Below are positions 61,173 through 64,000 of a DNA stretch of 64,000 nucleotides, one piece after another (the stretch's first letter is position 1; each line of letters opens with the position of its first letter). The notes beneath the pieces are model-generated. The model was given only the letters and a program-made list of their open reading frames with translations, did no database searches and was not told where the DNA came from. The DNA is from Paracidovorax oryzae ATCC 19882 (GTDB lineage: Bacteria > Pseudomonadota > Gammaproteobacteria > Burkholderiales > Burkholderiaceae_C): the NCBI RefSeq assembly GCF_000687165.1, contig NZ_JMKU01000008.1:124001-188000 (forward strand), in the 5' to 3' direction. Both the position numbers and the translations under genes were made by a program.

Positions 61173-62147
61173 TCAGTACTCCACGTCCACCACCACGTTG
61201 TCCTGGTACACCCCGGGCGGCGGCGGTGCCTGGTCGCCGTAGATGCGTGCCGTGTAGGGCAGCACGATGGGCGTGGTGCCGTCCGTGACCGCCATCCCGG
61301 CCGTGCGCGTGCCCGCGGCCGTGCCCCAGGGGCTGCCGTCCGCCCGGAACAGGTCATAGGCCAGCCGGTTCGCGCCGCTGGCCATCTGCCTGCGGCCGGC
61401 CGATGGATAGGTGCCCGGGCCGAGCCCCACCGTCACGGAGAGTCCGCGCGTGCAGACCACCGAGACATTGCCCGATACCGTCGCGAAGGCCGCGGGCAGC
61501 GGGGCGGAGCCGAACTGCACGTTCGGCGCGGACAGCGTGCAGTCGTTCGTGACCACCAGCTGCACGGTCAACAGGCGGTTCACGTTGCCATTGCGCGGCG
61601 TGCCCACGCAGAGGCCGCCCACGCCGAGCAGGCCTTCGCAGATGTTGGCGTAGGTCCAGTTCACGGTGACGGTGTCCGTGTAGGTGCCGGCCGGCACGTT
61701 CGCGCCCACTGCGGTGGCGATGCGCAGCGGCAGCGATGCGGTGTTGTTGCTCAGCAGCGCGATCACGTTCGCGCCGCTGGCATTGATCACCAGCAGGCCC
61801 TGCGTGTAGCTGGCGCCCGCAAGGTCGGTGATCTGGTAAGGGATGGCCGGCTTCGCTCCGTCCTTGAGCGTGAGCCCGGTCGTGGGGCTCACGAATTTCG
61901 CCTGCACCGTCGGCGTGCCCAGCGTGGACAGCACGATGCCGCCGCACCCCAGCGTGAACTGCGCCGTGGTGGTGACGGCGGGGCCGGAGAGCACGCGCTG
62001 CGAAGGCACCGTGCCGAGGTCGCCGCCGGTCTCGCTGTTCACGCAATCGGCCGATGCCGTGCGGCAAAGTGCGGCCAGCAGGCCCGCGGCCACCAGCGGC
62101 AGGGCGACGCACCGGGGCGGCCGTGCAGGGCGTATTGCGGCGGTCAC
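61173..62147 (-). CDS. Csu-type fimbrial tip adhesin (two spore coat U domains)
   Basis: The 324-residue precursor has a signal peptide (LPLVAAGLLAALCRTASA) and two SCPU/spore coat U-like domains. The first runs from ADCVNSETGGDLG to about residue 165 and the second from NDCTLSAPNVQFGSAPLP to the C-terminus. The ending PPPPGVYQDNVVVDVEY is the donor-strand-like terminus of the family. The two-domain layout and the position after the usher match CsuE, the tip subunit of Acinetobacter Csu pili. The start is a GTG overlapping the usher stop (GTGA), so translation is coupled. It is likely involved in surface attachment or biofilm. Confidence 0.83.
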   Translation of the reverse strand: MTAAIRPARPPRCVALPLVAAGLLAALCRTASADCVNSETGGDLGTVPSQRVLSGPAVTTTAQFTLGCGGIVLSTLGTPTVQAKFVSPTTGLTLKDGAKPAIPYQITDLAGASYTQGLLVINASGANVIALLSNNTASLPLRIATAVGANVPAGTYTDTVTVNWTYANICEGLLGVGGLCVGTPRNGNVNRLLTVQLVVTNDCTLSAPNVQFGSAPLPAAFATVSGNVSVVCTRGLSVTVGLGPGTYPSAGRRQMASGANRLAYDLFRADGSPWGTAAGTRTAGMAVTDGTTPIVLPYTARIYGDQAPPPPGVYQDNVVVDVEY

Positions 62148-64000
62148 AGCGTGTCCCCTGCGGCACTGGCTGCAGAAGGCGGTGCACTGCCCTCGCGGCA
62201 GACCACGCGCAGGTCGCGTTGCGTCGCGTGCTCCGCGGCATCGAAGGCGGCCCGGCATTCCCGCCCGTCGGGCGTGCGCACCGCGAGCGTGTTGCGCGTG
62301 TGCAGCGCGGTCAGGTAGACCACGCCGTCCCACCCCACCACCGTGGGCACCTGGCCCTGCTCGTGCACGACGGCGCTGCCCGGCGGCAGCGGCACGCCAT
62401 CCGAGTCCACCAGCGTGAGGGTGGCCGTGCGCATGCGCAGCACCGGCATGCGCACCAGCGTGCCCGTGCCCCGCGCCACGGCCACCCGGCGTTCCAGCGC
62501 GGGCGTGTGCACGTCCGGCGGAAGCGACAGCGGATCGATCGCATAGCGCGCGGGATAGTAGGCCGGCACGTTGGGCACCAGCAGGTAGCCCCGCCCGTCG
62601 GTGCGTCCCGCGGGCTGGTGGTTGACCGTGATCGGCACGCCGGGCGCGCCGTCCGTCGATACGAGCGCGAAGCCGTCCGTGACGCGGTTGGCCGCGAACA
62701 CGTAGCCATCCATGGCGCCCAGCGATCCGGAGGCGCCCGCCCAGTGCGTGGTGTCCGCGGCCGCGCCGAAAAGTCCGCCCTGCACCATGCCGTGCCGGCC
62801 CTGGTACTGCGCACTCGCGAGGCGGTAGTTGCCGCCCATGCCGCCGGCGGGGGCGCCGCCGCGGGTCTGGGCGATGCGCCAGCCGAAGCCGCCGTCGCTC
62901 GGCAGGCTGCGCTGCAGCCCCAGTTCCCCCTGCGTCCGTCCGCCGGTGTGCGCCGCGGCGGCCTGCGCCGTCAGCAGTGGGTCGAGCAGGTACGTCAGCT
63001 GGGCGCGGACCTGCGTCTCCCCGGTCTCGACGGTGCGGCCCGCAGTCAGCGAAAAGAAGGCGTCGCGCCCGAGGGGCGTGCTGTAGCTGGCGTAAGCGAG
63101 CCGGCTGCGCTCCGTGCCCGCGCCGCGCAGATCGACCCATCCCGCGCCCAGCGACGCGGAGCCGACCACCAGGCTCGCGTTCACCTGCCGGCTGAGGCGG
63201 GATGGCTGCAGGCTGCCGCCGTAGTCCGCGGCATCTCCGAAGCCGTGCAGGCGGCGCGTCTCCAGCAGCGAGATGCCGCCGCGCGGCGTGTTGTACTGGT
63301 AGCCCGCGCTCCACTGCCAGCCGCCGCTGCGGTCCGGAAGCGCGGTGTCGCCGGGCACCGCGCGGCCATAGGTGAGCGAGGCGTTGAACACGCCCAGGGT
63401 GCCCCAGCGCACGAGCCCGCCCGCGCCCAGCACGCCCAGGCCCCGGGCGGCCTGGGCCTGGGCCTCGACCGTGACGGCATCGGTCACGCCCCGCCGCAAC
63501 ACGCCTGCAGCGAGCGGCCGCCCGTAGGCGAAGCTGCGCAGGCCGTAGCCGCGCCGCAGCGCCCCCACGGAAACCGAATAGTCGGTCCACCCGGGCCGCA
63601 ACAGCTGGCTGCTGACGTAGAACGGCACGGACGTCACCACCTGGCGGCCCAGGGCATCGGTGGTGACCACGGACGCCATGCCGGCGCCGTTCACGGCCGG
63701 CAATTCGCCCAGTGTGAACGGTCCGGGCTGCACGGTGTGCCGGCTGGCGCGGAAGCCGTTGACGAAGACGTCCACCGCCGACGGCACGGCCGCCTGCCCG
63801 GCGAACTCGGGCATCGGATACGTCACCAGATCGGGCCGTGCGGCGAAGTTGCGCGCCCATTGCACTCCGCCCAGGCGCACGGGCGTGGTCCATGGCAGGG
63901 CGCCGGTGATCAGGTCCCCCGCAGTCCAGGCCGTGGCACTGCCGGCGTCGATATCCGTCCAGGCGGTTTCGTAGCGCAGGTAGCCGTTGCCGCTGCCGCC
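62144..64000 (-). CDS. Fimbrial outer-membrane usher, C-terminal part
   Basis: This is the 3' portion (618 codons plus stop) of a FimD/PapC-like usher that runs off the window end without a stop. Seen features are the plug-flanking stretch GDLITGALPWTTPVRLGGVQWARNF followed by PAVNGAGMASVVTTDALGRQVV, a long run of beta-barrel strands with alternating hydrophobic residues, and a C-terminal domain with AGRTDGRGYLLVPNVPAYYPARYAID and ECRAAFD. It pairs with the SCPU adhesin, so it is the CsuD-like usher of a Csu-type fimbria. The major subunit and chaperone genes would lie beyond 64000. Confidence 0.9.
   Translation of the reverse strand, partial: GGSGNGYLRYETAWTDIDAGSATAWTAGDLITGALPWTTPVRLGGVQWARNFAARPDLVTYPMPEFAGQAAVPSAVDVFVNGFRASRHTVQPGPFTLGELPAVNGAGMASVVTTDALGRQVVTSVPFYVSSQLLRPGWTDYSVSVGALRRGYGLRSFAYGRPLAAGVLRRGVTDAVTVEAQAQAARGLGVLGAGGLVRWGTLGVFNASLTYGRAVPGDTALPDRSGGWQWSAGYQYNTPRGGISLLETRRLHGFGDAADYGGSLQPSRLSRQVNASLVVGSASLGAGWVDLRGAGTERSRLAYASYSTPLGRDAFFSLTAGRTVETGETQVRAQLTYLLDPLLTAQAAAAHTGGRTQGELGLQRSLPSDGGFGWRIAQTRGGAPAGGMGGNYRLASAQYQGRHGMVQGGLFGAAADTTHWAGASGSLGAMDGYVFAANRVTDGFALVSTDGAPGVPITVNHQPAGRTDGRGYLLVPNVPAYYPARYAIDPLSLPPDVHTPALERRVAVARGTGTLVRMPVLRMRTATLTLVDSDGVPLPPGSAVVHEQGQVPTVVGWDGVVYLTALHTRNTLAVRTPDGRECRAAFDAAEHATQRDLRVVCREGSAPPSAASAAGDTL

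Overview
The window is very GC-rich, densely coded and beta-proteobacterial in content: secDF-yajC, recA-recX with a LexA-type box, a Bug/TctC binding protein, DUF4148 proteins, a Csu-type fimbrial usher and a fused indolepyruvate ferredoxin oxidoreductase. Three HrpX-type PIP-box promoters drive candidate type III effectors. Together these point to a plant-associated Comamonadaceae, most likely Acidovorax/Paracidovorax (avenae/citrulli group). That assignment is inference from gene content, not a database match. No rRNA, tRNA, CRISPR array or complete insertion sequence was seen, and no gene-free stretch exceeds about 300 bp.

Layout. 1-7.4 kb: end of a sensor kinase with its FixJ-type regulator, an OmpA lipoprotein, MltA, a PixA/AidA-family protein beside a pepsin-like aspartic protease, an MFS exporter and a small secreted protein. 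7.4-13 kb: an Lrp-type regulator divergent from the large 2-oxoacid:ferredoxin oxidoreductase, whose leader carries a partial duplication of the gene start, followed by an Xre/RES toxin-antitoxin pair. 13-21.5 kb: housekeeping block yajC-secD-secF, a DUF1631 protein, recA-recX and a MarR regulator. 21.5-30.3 kb: a TctD/TctE-like two-component system, two DUF4148 proteins sharing a palindrome, a ferredoxin-linked adenylate cyclase, a Crp/Fnr regulator, and a LysR/Bug/N-formylglutamate amidohydrolase group. 30.3-33.8 kb: a tandem pair of LRR proteins with a degenerate Fic-like C-terminus behind a PIP-like promoter. 33.8-43.9 kb: SET-birA-SPOR operon, topoisomerase III with a SWIB tail, GNAT, Fic, RDD, VOC, hydrolase and methyltransferase genes. 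44-48.8 kb: accessory stretch with a NERD-helicase, a membrane protein of unknown function, a DUF1439-like protein and a papain-fold-like protein coupled to a small CxxC protein. 48.8-61.2 kb: TetR with two operators, VOC, ExoD, a PIP-box-driven unknown effector candidate, SDR, a phosphoethanolamine transferase-like protein, MscS, then a PIP-box-driven ChaC/RipAY-like effector, pirin and SlyD. 61.2-64 kb: tip adhesin and truncated usher of a Csu-type fimbria.

The most notable theme is virulence. Three unlinked loci have promoters of the same geometry (PIP box, exactly 31 bases, then a YANNNT -10). They precede (i) two paralogous LRR proteins resembling Xanthomonas AvrAC/XopAC but lacking the Fic catalytic histidine, (ii) an unrecognised coiled-coil protein and (iii) a gamma-glutamylcyclotransferase-like protein resembling Ralstonia RipAY. 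None sits in an hrp cluster inside this window. They look like dispersed members of an HrpX regulon.
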